From contig NZ_CP053452.2 in NCBI RefSeq assembly GCF_013128195.2, positions 5,084,001 through 5,148,000 on the forward strand: DNA of 64,000 bases, written 5' to 3'. The translations under genes were made by a program, and so were the position numbers. Below, in pieces: positions 7,996 through 18,500 of this stretch. This DNA is from Frigoriglobus tundricola. Its GTDB lineage: Bacteria > Planctomycetota > Planctomycetia > Gemmatales > Gemmataceae. Position 1 is the stretch's first letter. The number at the start of each line of letters is the position of its first letter. The notes beneath the pieces are model-generated. The model made no database searches and was not told the origin of the DNA. It saw only the letters and a program-made list of their open reading frames with translations.

Positions 7996-10900
7996 ATGCG
8001 ACTGACCGCGGCACTTCAACTCGTCCGGACCGCCACGCTCGCGCCCGTGTGCGATACCAGCGATGCCGAACTCCTGCGCCGCTTCTGCCGGGACAGGGAC
8101 GAGACCGCGTTCCGCGAGATCCTGCGCCGGTACGAGGCACTCGTCCGCGGCGCGAGCCGGCGGCTGACGCGTGACCACGACGCCGTCGACGATGCCGTCC
8201 AGGCGACGTTCCTGGCGCTCGCCCGGAAGGCGCACGAGATCCGGCACGCCGAAGCCCTCCCGTCGTGGCTGTACCGCGTGGCGCGTTCCGTGACGGCCCG
8301 GACGCCCGGGATCGTAACGGTCGTCGCTGAACCGGTCGCCCCGGCCCCGTCGCCTCTGGATCAGCTCTCGGCCCGCGAGGCGCTGGCCATCTTCGACGAG
8401 GAACTCGACCGCCTGCCCCCGGCTCACCGCTCGGCCGTCCTGCTGTGTACCGTCGAAGGGAGCACGGTTGAGGACGCCGCCCGGCGGCTGGGGACGACCC
8501 CCGGCGCGGTCCGGGGGTGGCTGCAGCGCGGTCGGGACCGGCTGCGCCAACGCCTGAGCGCGCGGGGCGTGGAACTGGCCGTGGCCCTGTCCCTGCTCGT
8601 CGTCGGTTCCGCGACCCGGGCCGCAGGACCGGCGCGCGAGGCCATCGTCCAAAGCGTGATGGCGGCTCACCGCCCCGTGACCGCCCTCACCCGACTCGCG
8701 TCCGCCTCGTACGCCGTCTGGGTGTCGCTCGGTGCGCTGACCGCCGGGACCGTCTCGGCGCTCGTGCTGCTGTCACCGGGGGCCGGCAACCCGCAACCCG
8801 TTCCGCCGCCGAAGGTCGAGGCGAAGGCCGACGAACTGGTCACGCGCGACAACCTTCCCGAGGGGGCTGTCGCCCGGATCGGCTCGCCGCGCCTGCGGCA
8901 CGCGGGGGACGTCACCGCGATGGCCTTCAGCAACGACGGCCGGTGGCTGGCGACGGCTTCCCCGGCCAGCGGGGACAAGTCGGTTCGCGTCTGGGATCTG
9001 GCCGATGGGAAGCAACGGCACCGCATCCCGATCGCCGTGAACCCGCACGAGAGCAGCGCCCGGCACCGGGCGGTCGCCGTGGCGTTCGCCGCAGATGGCA
9101 AGCGCCTGCTGATTCTGGACGCGCACGGGTTCCGGTCGTTCGACGCGGCCGCCGGCCAACGGGAACTGGAGAAGGTTCTGTTCACGGAGCTGGACCCCAA
9201 CCAATTCTTTCCCGCCGAGGGGATCATCGGTACGGGCTTTTCCCCGGACACGAAGATGTTTGCCGTCGTCCGTCGGAACGGGGAGATGCTGCTCGGCGAC
9301 ACGGCCACGGGCGCGGTGAAACGGACGATCGCGAAGTCGATGAACGTGCCCGAGAACACCTATTACACGCACGCTGACGTCCTGTTTACCCCGAGCGGGT
9401 CCGAGGCGTGCGTGCCGATCCCGGCCGATTCGGTCCCGATCTTCGATACCGCGACCGGTGAATCAAAACGTTCGCTGCCGAAGGAACTCGTTCCCCAGTA
9501 CGGCGCAACCAACAACGCCGCCTTCACGGCCGACGGGCGCCAGTTCCTTTCTGCTGTGACCACCGCACAAAAGGGACGGGCCGCCACCCACGCGATCTCG
9601 GTCGGCGATGTGGCGACCGGGAAGGTGACCCGCGCGATCCCGGCGCCGACCCCGCCCCGCGCCCTGGCCCTCAGCCCGAACGGCAAGCTTCTGGCGGTGG
9701 CCGGGGATTCAAACACGGGGGGGAGCGCGATCCGGGTGCTCGATTTGGAGAGCGGCAAAGAGTTGCAGTCGGTGCCGCTCGGCCTCACGCCCGCCCTGCT
9801 GACGTTCTCCCCCGACTCCCGGTTCCTCGCAGGCACCTGCCACTATGAGGGGCGGGTGACGGTGTGGGACATTGGGAAGAACGCCCTGCACCCGCAGTCG
9901 GCCGATGAGAGCACGTGGGCGGCCCGCTTCGACCGTCTCGGTAACGTGGAACTGAACCGGTTCGTTTTCGATCGGAAGGTCACGGTCGATTGGCGGAACG
10001 GAAAGGTCCTCGAGGACAGGAAGCTCGAACCCAGGGGGCGGTGGTTCGAGGCCCGGTCCGCGGACGGGAAAGTGCGGGCCGAACTCGACGTATCGAATGA
10101 CAAGCCCCGGCTACCGCTGGCGATCCTGGTCAAGGACGCCGCGACGGGGCGGGCGGTCGCCCGACTGGATGGCCTGCCCGACTACCCGAGGGGTATGGTG
10201 TTCGCAGACCAGAACCGCCTGCTCGTGACGGTGACGCAGGACGACGTGCTCTCGGTCTGGGACGTCGCGGCCGGGAAGTTGCTCTGGTCGGAGAAGTACC
10301 CCGCCCGGTCCTTCGGCTACATGGGGATGGGGCAGCCGGAGTTCGACGCCGCCAATCGCCGGATGGCAATTGGCTCGAAAACCGAGGCGGGAACCGTCAT
10401 CGACATCTGGGAGTTCCGCACACCGACCCGGGTGGCCCGGTGGGAGGTGCCGCATGTGCTGCTGACGGACGGTATCGCGTTCTCGCCGGACGGGGAGGTT
10501 GTCGCGGGCGGTTCCGAGACCGTGACGTGCTGGCGGGTGCCGGACGGTCACGTCATACACACCCTGAGCGGGCATGTGGCGAAGGAATCACCCAACGACA
10601 GACTCGCCATCCGCTGCGCGTTCTCAGCCGACGGTCGTAAGCTGCTCACGGTCGACGGGTCGGGGACGATCCGGGTATGGGAGTTCGCCACCGGGCAACT
10701 GATCCGCACGTTCACCGGACACCACGGCCAGACCAACGCCGCGTTCTCGCCGGACGCCCGCGCCATCGTGGGGGCGAGCAGCGACGCCCCGGTCCTCGTT
10801 TGGGACGTGTACGGTCTGGCTGCCCCTCCGCCCTTTGACGCCGATCGGGTCTGGACGGACCTGGCGGACCCCTCAGCGGCGACGGGCTTCCGCGCCGTGC

Positions 10901-11322
10901 GCGAACTCTGCGCCGCGCCCCGCGAGGCGATCACCTTTCTGAAGGGGAAGCTGAAGCCGGAGACCATCGACCCGAAGACGATCGACGGGTGGGTCAAGGA
11001 CCTCTCGGCGGAAGAATTCGCGGTCCGAGAGCGAGCGACGGCCGAGCTGGCGAAGCAGGGCGAAACGATCGCGCCGCTGTTGCGGAACGCGCTCGGGACG
11101 ACCACGGACGCGGAGGGCCGCCACCGCCTCACGGCGCTCCTGCGAAAAACGGAGCGGCTGTCGCCCGCCGATCTGCGGGTCCGGCGGGCCCTTGACGCGC
11201 TCGAGCACCTCGGCACGCCCGAGGCGCACGAGCACCTCAACGCTCTCGCCCGCGGTACGGCGGGGTGCTTGCGGACCGTGCAGGCGGCGGAGGCTCTGTC
11301 CCGAATCTCCGGACAGAAATGA
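7996..11322 (+). CDS. ECF sigma factor fused to WD40 propeller and HEAT-like tail
   Basis: A 1108-residue fusion. Residues about 25-95 match ECF sigma region 2 (ELLRRFCRDRDETAFREIL, then DAVQATFLALARKA), and about 120-185 match region 4 with its helix-turn-helix (DRLPPAHRSAVLLC, ARRLGTTPGAVRGWLQRGRDRLR). A single membrane helix follows (about 238-258). The rest is a long array of WD40 units (AFSNDGRWLATA, AFSPDGEVVAGG, AFSADGRKLLTV, AFSPDARAIVGA) and a C-terminal HEAT-like module (about 960-1108). The topology implies a membrane-tethered transcription factor with the sigma part in the cytoplasm and the propeller outside. Sigma-WD40 fusions are a planctomycete feature. No separate anti-sigma gene is adjacent, so the extension itself may control the sigma domain (inference). 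Confidence 0.8.
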   Translation: MRLTAALQLVRTATLAPVCDTSDAELLRRFCRDRDETAFREILRRYEALVRGASRRLTRDHDAVDDAVQATFLALARKAHEIRHAEALPSWLYRVARSVTARTPGIVTVVAEPVAPAPSPLDQLSAREALAIFDEELDRLPPAHRSAVLLCTVEGSTVEDAARRLGTTPGAVRGWLQRGRDRLRQRLSARGVELAVALSLLVVGSATRAAGPAREAIVQSVMAAHRPVTALTRLASASYAVWVSLGALTAGTVSALVLLSPGAGNPQPVPPPKVEAKADELVTRDNLPEGAVARIGSPRLRHAGDVTAMAFSNDGRWLATASPASGDKSVRVWDLADGKQRHRIPIAVNPHESSARHRAVAVAFAADGKRLLILDAHGFRSFDAAAGQRELEKVLFTELDPNQFFPAEGIIGTGFSPDTKMFAVVRRNGEMLLGDTATGAVKRTIAKSMNVPENTYYTHADVLFTPSGSEACVPIPADSVPIFDTATGESKRSLPKELVPQYGATNNAAFTADGRQFLSAVTTAQKGRAATHAISVGDVATGKVTRAIPAPTPPRALALSPNGKLLAVAGDSNTGGSAIRVLDLESGKELQSVPLGLTPALLTFSPDSRFLAGTCHYEGRVTVWDIGKNALHPQSADESTWAARFDRLGNVELNRFVFDRKVTVDWRNGKVLEDRKLEPRGRWFEARSADGKVRAELDVSNDKPRLPLAILVKDAATGRAVARLDGLPDYPRGMVFADQNRLLVTVTQDDVLSVWDVAAGKLLWSEKYPARSFGYMGMGQPEFDAANRRMAIGSKTEAGTVIDIWEFRTPTRVARWEVPHVLLTDGIAFSPDGEVVAGGSETVTCWRVPDGHVIHTLSGHVAKESPNDRLAIRCAFSADGRKLLTVDGSGTIRVWEFATGQLIRTFTGHHGQTNAAFSPDARAIVGASSDAPVLVWDVYGLAAPPPFDADRVWTDLADPSAATGFRAVRELCAAPREAITFLKGKLKPETIDPKTIDGWVKDLSAEEFAVRERATAELAKQGETIAPLLRNALGTTTDAEGRHRLTALLRKTERLSPADLRVRRALDALEHLGTPEAHEHLNALARGTAGCLRTVQAAEALSRISGQK

Positions 11323-11450
11323 CCAATCGCGAGACCCTCATCCTCTGGCTTGGCCTTGACCGCCCCTGGCCGCCCTCGCTATTCGCGCCGCCGCACCACA
11401 CGACCCCGCGCCCATGATGGACCGGATACCGCTCACCCGCGGAGGCCGCC

Positions 11451-12299
11451 GTGTTCGTGTGGAAACGCCTGCTCCTTCTCCTTCCCCTTCTCGTGTGCGG
11501 CTGCGCACAGGGCTTCGACCGCGGTGCTCTCCAGGAGCGGTTGAACGACGGCACTCTTCAATCGCCGGACTCGGCCATCGCTGAGGCCCGCGGTCTGAGG
11601 CCGCAGCTCCGGTTCCCGTGCCGGATCGCCGTGTACTTCAAGCCGCCCCAGGACCACAACTGGCACTGGACGACGGAAGACAAGGCCGCGCTGGACGGGT
11701 GCGCCGCCGCTCTCAAGAAGGACGGGATCGCCGCCGACGTGTTCCCACTGCCCGAACTGGTCATCAACAAGAGTGACTCGAAACTCGACCTGAAGGACCT
11801 CCGGCTCGCCGCGGCCAAGTGCGGGGCCGACGCCCTGTTCGTGGTCTACGGGGCCGCGCAGACGGACAGCTACAAGAACTTCGCGATGGTGTTCGATCTC
11901 ACCGTGGTGGGCGGGTTCATCGTCCCGGCCAGCCACCGCGACTCGCTGTTCCTGATCGAGGGCGTCCTGTTCGATGTGGACAACGGGTACATTTACACCG
12001 GCGTGCAGGCCGAAAGTGAGGGGAAGATCATCCGGCCGACGTTCCTGATCGATGACAAGGACGCGGTCGCCAAGGCGAAGACGAAGGCGGTGACCCAGTT
12101 CGGCGAGGAACTGCTGAAACGCATGCGCGTGCTCGCGACGATGCCGCAGGTTCAGTACCCGGTCGGTCGCAAGTCGGACGTGCCCCCGATCAAGCCGGCG
12201 TCGAACCTGATCCCCGTGCTGAGTGGACCGGCGCCCCGCGCTCCGATCAATGCGGGCGGCGTGATGACCGGCATCACGGCCCCGGAGCCGGTCCCGTAA
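11451..12299 (+). CDS. Putative lipoprotein of unknown function
   Basis: 282 residues from a GTG start with GGAGG 6 bases upstream. The N-terminus is a lipoprotein signal: two basic residues, a leucine-rich core and the lipobox LVCGC, so Cys18 should be lipidated and the mature protein membrane-anchored in the periplasm. The body is mixed alpha/beta with no motif I recognise. A segment around residues 65-135 alternates hydrophobic strands with helices (ADVFPLPELV, CGADALFVVYG), and the C-terminal part is proline-rich. It lies just downstream of the sigma-WD40 gene and on the same strand, but about 130 bases separate them. Confidence 0.6.
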   Translation: MFVWKRLLLLLPLLVCGCAQGFDRGALQERLNDGTLQSPDSAIAEARGLRPQLRFPCRIAVYFKPPQDHNWHWTTEDKAALDGCAAALKKDGIAADVFPLPELVINKSDSKLDLKDLRLAAAKCGADALFVVYGAAQTDSYKNFAMVFDLTVVGGFIVPASHRDSLFLIEGVLFDVDNGYIYTGVQAESEGKIIRPTFLIDDKDAVAKAKTKAVTQFGEELLKRMRVLATMPQVQYPVGRKSDVPPIKPASNLIPVLSGPAPRAPINAGGVMTGITAPEPVP

Positions 12300-12424
12300 G
12301 ACCGGGTTGTGAACGGACCGTAGGCACCGACAATTCGAGTGCCGGCGCGACCGCGTGGGGCCGTCGGCACTCGCTCATCCGGCCCGCGCGGGCGAGACCG
12401 GCAGAAGAATAAAACGCCACAGAT

Positions 12425-12478
12425 AAACGCGGAGGGCGCAGATCAAAATACATTGTTCTATCTGCGTCCTCCGCGTTT
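12425..12478. terminator. Bidirectional hairpin between convergent genes
   Basis: Arms AAACGCGGAGGGCGCAGAT (12425-12443) and ATCTGCGTCCTCCGCGTTT (12460-12478) form a 19 bp stem with one mismatch. It lies between the stop of the lipoprotein gene (12299) and the stop of the opposing sigma-WD40 gene (12510), the right place to end transcription from both sides. Confidence 0.65.
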
Positions 12479-12509
12479 CGCGCACCGACCCGCGCCGAGA
12501 TCGGGTCGG

Positions 12510-15371
12510 TCACTTCGGTTCGGCGGGCGGACGCTTCGCCGTTTTCGGATCCCATACCAGGACGGTCGCGTCCAGCGCGCCGGAGTACAAGCGCCCGTCG
12601 GGACCGAACGCCAGGGCGGTGACCCGGTCGCGCGGGCCGGGGAACTCACTTCGCAACTGCCACGTCGCCGCGTCCCAGAACTGGAGCGTGCCGTCCCCGA
12701 CCGCGACCGCGAGCGTCTTGCCGTCCGGCGCGAACGCCGCTGCGGTGGCCCCGATCGGCAACTGAGCGACGGCCTTGCCCGTGGCGACGTTCCACACGAA
12801 CACCTGGTCGGTCGGTAACCTCAGTTGCTTCTGGGTGAAGGCCGACAGCGGTTCGCTGCCGGTGACGAGGTGCGTGCCGTCGGGCGAGAACGCCACCGCC
12901 TCGACGTAACTCCAGTGGCCCGGCAGGTCGTGCAGTTCCTTTCCCGTCGCGCAGTCCCAGAGCTTGACAGCGTGGCGCCCAAAGATGCCGCCCAGCGCCT
13001 CCCGCTGGTACGTCACCGCCAGCACTTTCGCGTCCGGCGACAGGCGCGCGCGCCAGACCTGGTACTGCCCTCGCTCGCTGACGCGGAACGACCGTTCCAT
13101 CTTGCCCGTCCCCACGTCCCAGAACCGCACCGCTCCGTCCCGGTAATCGACCGTCACCAGCGTCTTGCCGGCGGCGGTGAAAAACAGGTCGTTGGCGCCG
13201 CCCTCGAACCCGCCGAACCGTTCGACGAACGTGTTCGTCGTCAGATCGAACATCCGCAGCCGGCTGCCCGTGTGAACGGCGTTCGGCTGGTCCGGGTCTT
13301 TGAACTGCACGGTCTCGTCGCCCACGGGCCACACCAGGTACCGCCCGTCCGGGCTGAGCGTCAGGCCACGCTGCCAGGTGACATCCACGCGGCGCAGGTG
13401 TGCGCCGGTCCGGGCGTCCCAGACGTGCGCGTCGCCGTCCTGCCCGCGGGTGACGACCCGCTTGCCGTCGGCCGGCACCTCGATCTGGGCGACCGGACTG
13501 TCTCCTCCCTCCGGTGTGAGCGCCTGTCCGGTGGCGGCGTCCCAGCAATAGATGGCGCCCGCGACGGCCCCAACGAGCGCCTCTCCGTCGGGCGTGAACC
13601 TTAGTCCGGTCGCCTTGCGGTCGATCTTCAGGACTTCCTTGCCGGTGGCGGCGTCGAACAGCCGGGTGGACGCGCCGCCCGAAGCGGCGAGCGTTTTGCC
13701 GTCCGGCCCGAAGGCGAGGGACCGAACGCTCGTCGCGTCGGGGAAAGGGATCGTGAGCCGCTCCTTGCCGGTGGCGGCATCGAACAGTTTCACCGCGGGA
13801 GCCCTCCTGCCGTCGCCACTGACGGCGACGGTCGCGCCGTCGGGCGAATAGGCGACGCACCGGATGCCGCCGTTGCCGAACGGGAGGCGGTGCCGCTCTT
13901 TGCCCGTCTCCGTCTCCCACAACCGGGCGAAGTACGTGCCCTTTTCGCTGTCGTATCCGCCCCCGACGAGTTGCTTGCCGTCCGGGGAAAAGGCCGCCGC
14001 GAAGACGACATGCGCGTGCGGGAGCGTGCGGACCACCTCGCCCCTCGTGAGGTCGATCAGGTGCAACCCCTTTCCGTCGGCCGCCGTGACCGCCACGCGC
14101 TTGCCGTCGGGCGCGAAGACGATCAGGTCGGTGTTGGTACTCGGGTTCGCGCCCGGGTATTCGATGTGGCCCGTCTCCTTACCGGTCGCCGCATCGTACA
14201 GGTAAACGGCGTGGTTCCGCTTGGTCGCGAGTGTTTTGCCGTCGGGCGAGACGGCCACGCCGTAGACCAACGCACCCGGTTCGGATTCGATTGCGAAACG
14301 AATGCGGCCGGTGGCGAGGTCGTACGCGCGGATCATACCGTTGATACGGGTGCCGCTGTTGGCCACCGCGAACTTCCCGTCGGCGGACACCGCGAGGCTC
14401 TCGATCGTCGTCGGGTGCCGGTACCGGGCGGTGCCGAAGCGCCGCGTCGCCCCGTCGGGGAGCGGATCGTTGATCGCGGGGGGCGCCTTCGTCGGAGCCG
14501 CGGCGAGGGGTGCGGATGTGAGGAGCGCGACGGGTTCCACGGGCTGGCCCCGTCCGAAGGCGAACGTGCCGACCACCACGGCGGTCAGGAGGCAGCCCGC
14601 GATGGCGACGGCGGGGAGGAGCGGGCGGTGCGTCGCCGCAGTGGCGAGCGCGGCCACGACGGGCGGCACGGATTGTGACCACGGCGCCGCGCCCAACTCG
14701 GTGGCGTGCGCGAGCAGATCGGCCGGAACGACGACGGCCGCCAGCGGCGCGAGCAGCACCGCCGAAGGTGCCAGTCCGCGGGCCGTCAGTCGGGCGGCGA
14801 GCTTCCGCCGGCCGCGCTCGAGCCGGCCCCGTAACGTCCCTTCTGACCACCCGAGCCGTCGGACCGCTTCCTCGCGCGACAGCCCCTGGACGCAGCACAA
14901 CAGGACCGGGAGGCGCAGCCGGTCGGGGAGACGGGCGAGTTCGTCGTCGATGACCTGGAGGAGTTCGCGGCCGGTGATCTCGGCGAGCGGATCGGCCCCG
15001 CCGCGGGGCCGGGGCGGTGCGGCCCCTTCGAGTGCCGCGCGGCGGGCGGCATGGGCGCGGGCCTTTCGGGCCTGCCGGAGGGCGACCGTGTAGAGCCAGT
15101 TCGCCAGGACGGCGCGGCCCCCGAGTTTCGTTGCGGACCGGGCCAGCGCGAGAAAGGTGGCCTGGAACACGTCCTCGGCCCGGTGACGGTCAGCCACCTG
15201 CCGGCGGGCGACCCCGAGCACGAGCGGCCCGTAGCGCCAGACGAGGGCCGCGAACGCCGCCTGGTCGTGATCCCGGGCGTAATGGTCGAGCAGTTCGGGG
15301 TCACCCAGGGCGCCCCCGCTCGGAGCCCGGAGGTGCCGGATCGCGTTCGTCAGGTCCGCCGCGGAGTTCAT
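12510..15371 (-). CDS. ECF sigma factor fused to WD40 propeller
   Basis: 953 residues from the ATG at 15371, with GAGAGGG about 10 bases upstream; the open frame continues further but becomes Arg/Gly-rich shadow. Sigma region 2 lies at about residues 25-95 (ELLDHYARDHDQAAFAALVWRYG, EDVFQATFLALARSA) and region 4 at about 125-190 (ARLPDRLRLPVLLCCVQG, VRRLGWSEGTLRGRLERGRRKL). A membrane helix follows at about 250-272, then about a dozen WD40 units to the C-terminus (VSADGKFAVAN, FSPDGKQLVGG, FSPDGTHLVTG). Unlike its two relatives here it has no HEAT-like tail. It is divergently transcribed from the 15575 fusion, with 203 bp between the starts. The role is inferred as a membrane-linked sensory transcription factor. 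Confidence 0.8.
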   Translation of the reverse strand: MNSAADLTNAIRHLRAPSGGALGDPELLDHYARDHDQAAFAALVWRYGPLVLGVARRQVADRHRAEDVFQATFLALARSATKLGGRAVLANWLYTVALRQARKARAHAARRAALEGAAPPRPRGGADPLAEITGRELLQVIDDELARLPDRLRLPVLLCCVQGLSREEAVRRLGWSEGTLRGRLERGRRKLAARLTARGLAPSAVLLAPLAAVVVPADLLAHATELGAAPWSQSVPPVVAALATAATHRPLLPAVAIAGCLLTAVVVGTFAFGRGQPVEPVALLTSAPLAAAPTKAPPAINDPLPDGATRRFGTARYRHPTTIESLAVSADGKFAVANSGTRINGMIRAYDLATGRIRFAIESEPGALVYGVAVSPDGKTLATKRNHAVYLYDAATGKETGHIEYPGANPSTNTDLIVFAPDGKRVAVTAADGKGLHLIDLTRGEVVRTLPHAHVVFAAAFSPDGKQLVGGGYDSEKGTYFARLWETETGKERHRLPFGNGGIRCVAYSPDGATVAVSGDGRRAPAVKLFDAATGKERLTIPFPDATSVRSLAFGPDGKTLAASGGASTRLFDAATGKEVLKIDRKATGLRFTPDGEALVGAVAGAIYCWDAATGQALTPEGGDSPVAQIEVPADGKRVVTRGQDGDAHVWDARTGAHLRRVDVTWQRGLTLSPDGRYLVWPVGDETVQFKDPDQPNAVHTGSRLRMFDLTTNTFVERFGGFEGGANDLFFTAAGKTLVTVDYRDGAVRFWDVGTGKMERSFRVSERGQYQVWRARLSPDAKVLAVTYQREALGGIFGRHAVKLWDCATGKELHDLPGHWSYVEAVAFSPDGTHLVTGSEPLSAFTQKQLRLPTDQVFVWNVATGKAVAQLPIGATAAAFAPDGKTLAVAVGDGTLQFWDAATWQLRSEFPGPRDRVTALAFGPDGRLYSGALDATVLVWDPKTAKRPPAEPK

Positions 15372-15574
15372 GGTCGATCCCTCTCGGAGGTTCCAATCTA
15401 CCCGAGTACTTCCCGCCCGCCGCCCGACGACACGCAAAATATCGGAGAGCCGCCGGAAATAGTAATGACGCCCCGAGTTAGACGGGTGGCCCTCGCACCT
15501 CTCCAAAAGTCGCGCACCAAACACGTGCCCCGGTGCAGTACGGTAGCGGACGGGGGGAACGGGCCGGAGGGCAG
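15372..15574. promoter_or_regulatory. Shared divergent promoter region of two sigma-WD40 genes
   Basis: 203 bp between the ATG at 15371 (-) and the ATG at 15575 (+). Both promoters must lie here, or just inside the genes. I could not fix -35/-10 elements by eye. The proximity means that either sigma factor could regulate both genes. Confidence 0.45.
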
Positions 15575-18500
15575 ATGGGCGAAAAACACGCACGCGGAGT
15601 CGTTCGACGGCTCGCCGGACACACCGTCCCCGACGAGGTTCTGCTCGCGCGCTACCGCGACCGACGGGACGACTCCGCGTTCGCGGAACTGGTGCGCCGC
15701 CACGGCCGGCTGGTCCGGACCGCGGCGTCACGGGTCTTGCACGACCCGGCCGACATCGACGACGCGACCCAGGCCACCTTTCTCGTCCTCGTGCGCCGGG
15801 CCGCGACGCTCGAGGCCCGGTCCGGGCTCGGCCCCTGGCTGTACGGCGTCGCCCACCGGGTCGCGGTCCGGCTCCGGGCCCGCACCGGCCGGGAGCGGGC
15901 ACTCGGCGACGCGGACCCGGCCGATCGGTCCCGACCGGCGGACCCGACGTGGCGCGAGGCGTGCGGCGCCCTCCACGCCGAACTGGACCGGCTCCCCGAC
16001 CGGTACCGGGTGCCGCTGTTGCTCTGCTACCTCGAGGGCCAGACCCGCGACGAAGCCGCAACTGCCCTCGGATTGAGTGCGGGGACCGTGAAGGGACGGG
16101 TCCGGCGCGGACTCGAAACGCTCCGCCGGCGGCTGGAGCGGCGCGGGGTGACGCTCTCGGCCGGGCTCATGACGGCGGTTGCGACCTCCCATCCGGGCGC
16201 TACGGCGGGCGACGCGGCCGCGCTCGTGTTCGGGACACCTTCGCCCCGTACGTGCCAACTCGTTGAGGAACTCATCGTGGGCCAATCTCTGTGGAAATGG
16301 GCCGTCGGGGTTGCAGTCGTTCTGGTCCTCGGTGCCGGCTCAATCGTCGCGGCCGTACTCACCGCGGGCGATCCGCCCACTCCGACCGCAGTGACTTGGG
16401 CCGCGGCCCCGCCGACGGACGCACCGGCGCCGGTGAAAGCCGATGCGGCCGGCGACCCGCTCCCGCTCGGAGCCCTCGCCCGGATGGGCTCCTCGCGGTT
16501 CCACCACGGCTCGCACATCTACCGGTTGACGATTTCGCCTGACGGAAAGTGGATCATCTCCTCCAACGTGTGGACCGGTTATCGTGTATGGGACCTGGAA
16601 ACCGGGAGGGAACAGGTCCCGGTCGGAATGCCCGCCAATGCCCGGTTCACGGGATTGCATGGGGACGGCCGCCCGGCGGTCCAGTGGGAGGCCATTGTGG
16701 CGCCCGCCGGGAAGCGGATCGCTGCCGTCGTCCCGGACCGAGAGCGCCCGATCACCCGAGTTCTCGACGCGGTCACCGGCGAGGAGGTCGTAACCGTTCC
16801 CGCGTCACTCGACCAGTTCCTCCACCGCCCCGGCATATCAGTGGACCGCGAGCCGGAAGTCTCCCCGGACGGGAAGTGGATGCTGTGGGCACGCACCACG
16901 TTCGATGACAACCGCGCCAAGAAAACCGTCTACATTGCGGAACTGGCCGCGAAGAGTCCGACGCCGGCCGTGTTTGGCGAGGTCGGGGAACGCACCCTGT
17001 TCGGGTTCGCGTTCTCAGGCGATGGGCAGTCCGTCGTGATGCACTTCAATGACGCCTTTGAACTGTGGGACCTCAAAACCCGCGCCGTCAAATTGAAGGT
17101 GCCGAATGGGGCCGTCAAATTCAAGGAGCCGATCGCCCTGAATAAAACCGATGCCGGGCACGCGGTCGTCTCCCCGGACGGGAAGACACTGGCCGTCGCG
17201 CAACCGGAAGCGCGAACGTTCCAGCTTTGGGACGTCGCTTCCAAAAAGGAACTCCCGCCTGTTGCGGACCCGTTCACCACCGGGGAAGTACACGTCCTGA
17301 CGTTCTCCCCGGACGGCCGGCAGGTCGTCGGCTCGATCCCGGGCGGACCGCTGCGCGTCTGGGACGTGGCCACGGGAGCGAAAGTTCGCGACTACCGCAC
17401 GGACAATAACGGCCCACCTTCGTGCGCATTCACCCCGGACGGAAAGCGGCTCGCGTTCGGCCAGTTGGACCACGTGGTCGTCTTCGATACGGCGACGGGG
17501 AAGCCGGTCCACGATTTCGGTGGGCACAGCGGAACGGTGTGGAACCTGGCCTTTACCCCGGACGGGCGGCTGGTATCCGGATCCCGGGAAGGACTCGTCT
17601 GGGACCCGCGCACCGGGCGCGAACTCGGTGGGCTCCCCGGGCACCTTCAGGGCCTCGCGGTTTCCCGCGACGGGCGGCAGATCGCTACGAGCGGCACCGA
17701 CAAAAAGGTCCGACTGCGGGACGCGGTCACGCTCGAGGAGGTCCGGGTAATCGACACCAAGGGAACGGCCGCCTACAACGTCGCGTTTTCCGCGGACGGG
17801 AAGGAGCTGGCCGTTCGCGGGGACAAACCGGGAATCCAGGTGTACGACACGGCTACCGGCCGGCCGTTGCGAGTGGTCGCAAGCGGGGAACTCGTGCAGT
17901 GGTTCTGGCTCACCCCGGACGGGCGGCGGTTGGTGTTTGGCCCATTGAGCGATGAGACCAAGGTTCACGTCAGGGAATGGGCCACCGACAAGCCGGTACT
18001 CACCTTCGACATCAGAAAACAAATTACCCACGGCCAGCTGCTTTCGGCCGACGGCCGGTTCCTCGCGACCAAAGGCTGGAACGGTACCGTCTGCGTTTGC
18101 GACCTGGGAACTGGTAAACAGATCTGCACGTTCGACACCAACCCGCCGAGAAAGCGAAAAGGTGCAGGGGTCATCGTTGGCGCGGTGGCGTTCTCGCCTG
18201 ACGGTCGTACGCTGGCAACGGGGAGCGCGGGCGGGCCGATCCGCGTTTGGGAACTGGCCACCGGGGGCGAGCGGTTCCAACTGGACGGCCACCGTGGGGA
18301 CGTGCGGGCGCTCGCGTTCTCCCCGGACGGCACGCTCCTGGCGTCCGGCAGCGAAGACCGGTCGGCGATCGTCTGGGACGCGACCGGGATGGCCCTCTCG
18401 ACCGACCCCAAGCACCGCCCGAAGGACGCGGCCGAGGCCTGGGTGCGGCTCGGCGACCGCGACACGGCGGTTGGGTTCGCCGCGATGAAATATCTGGCCG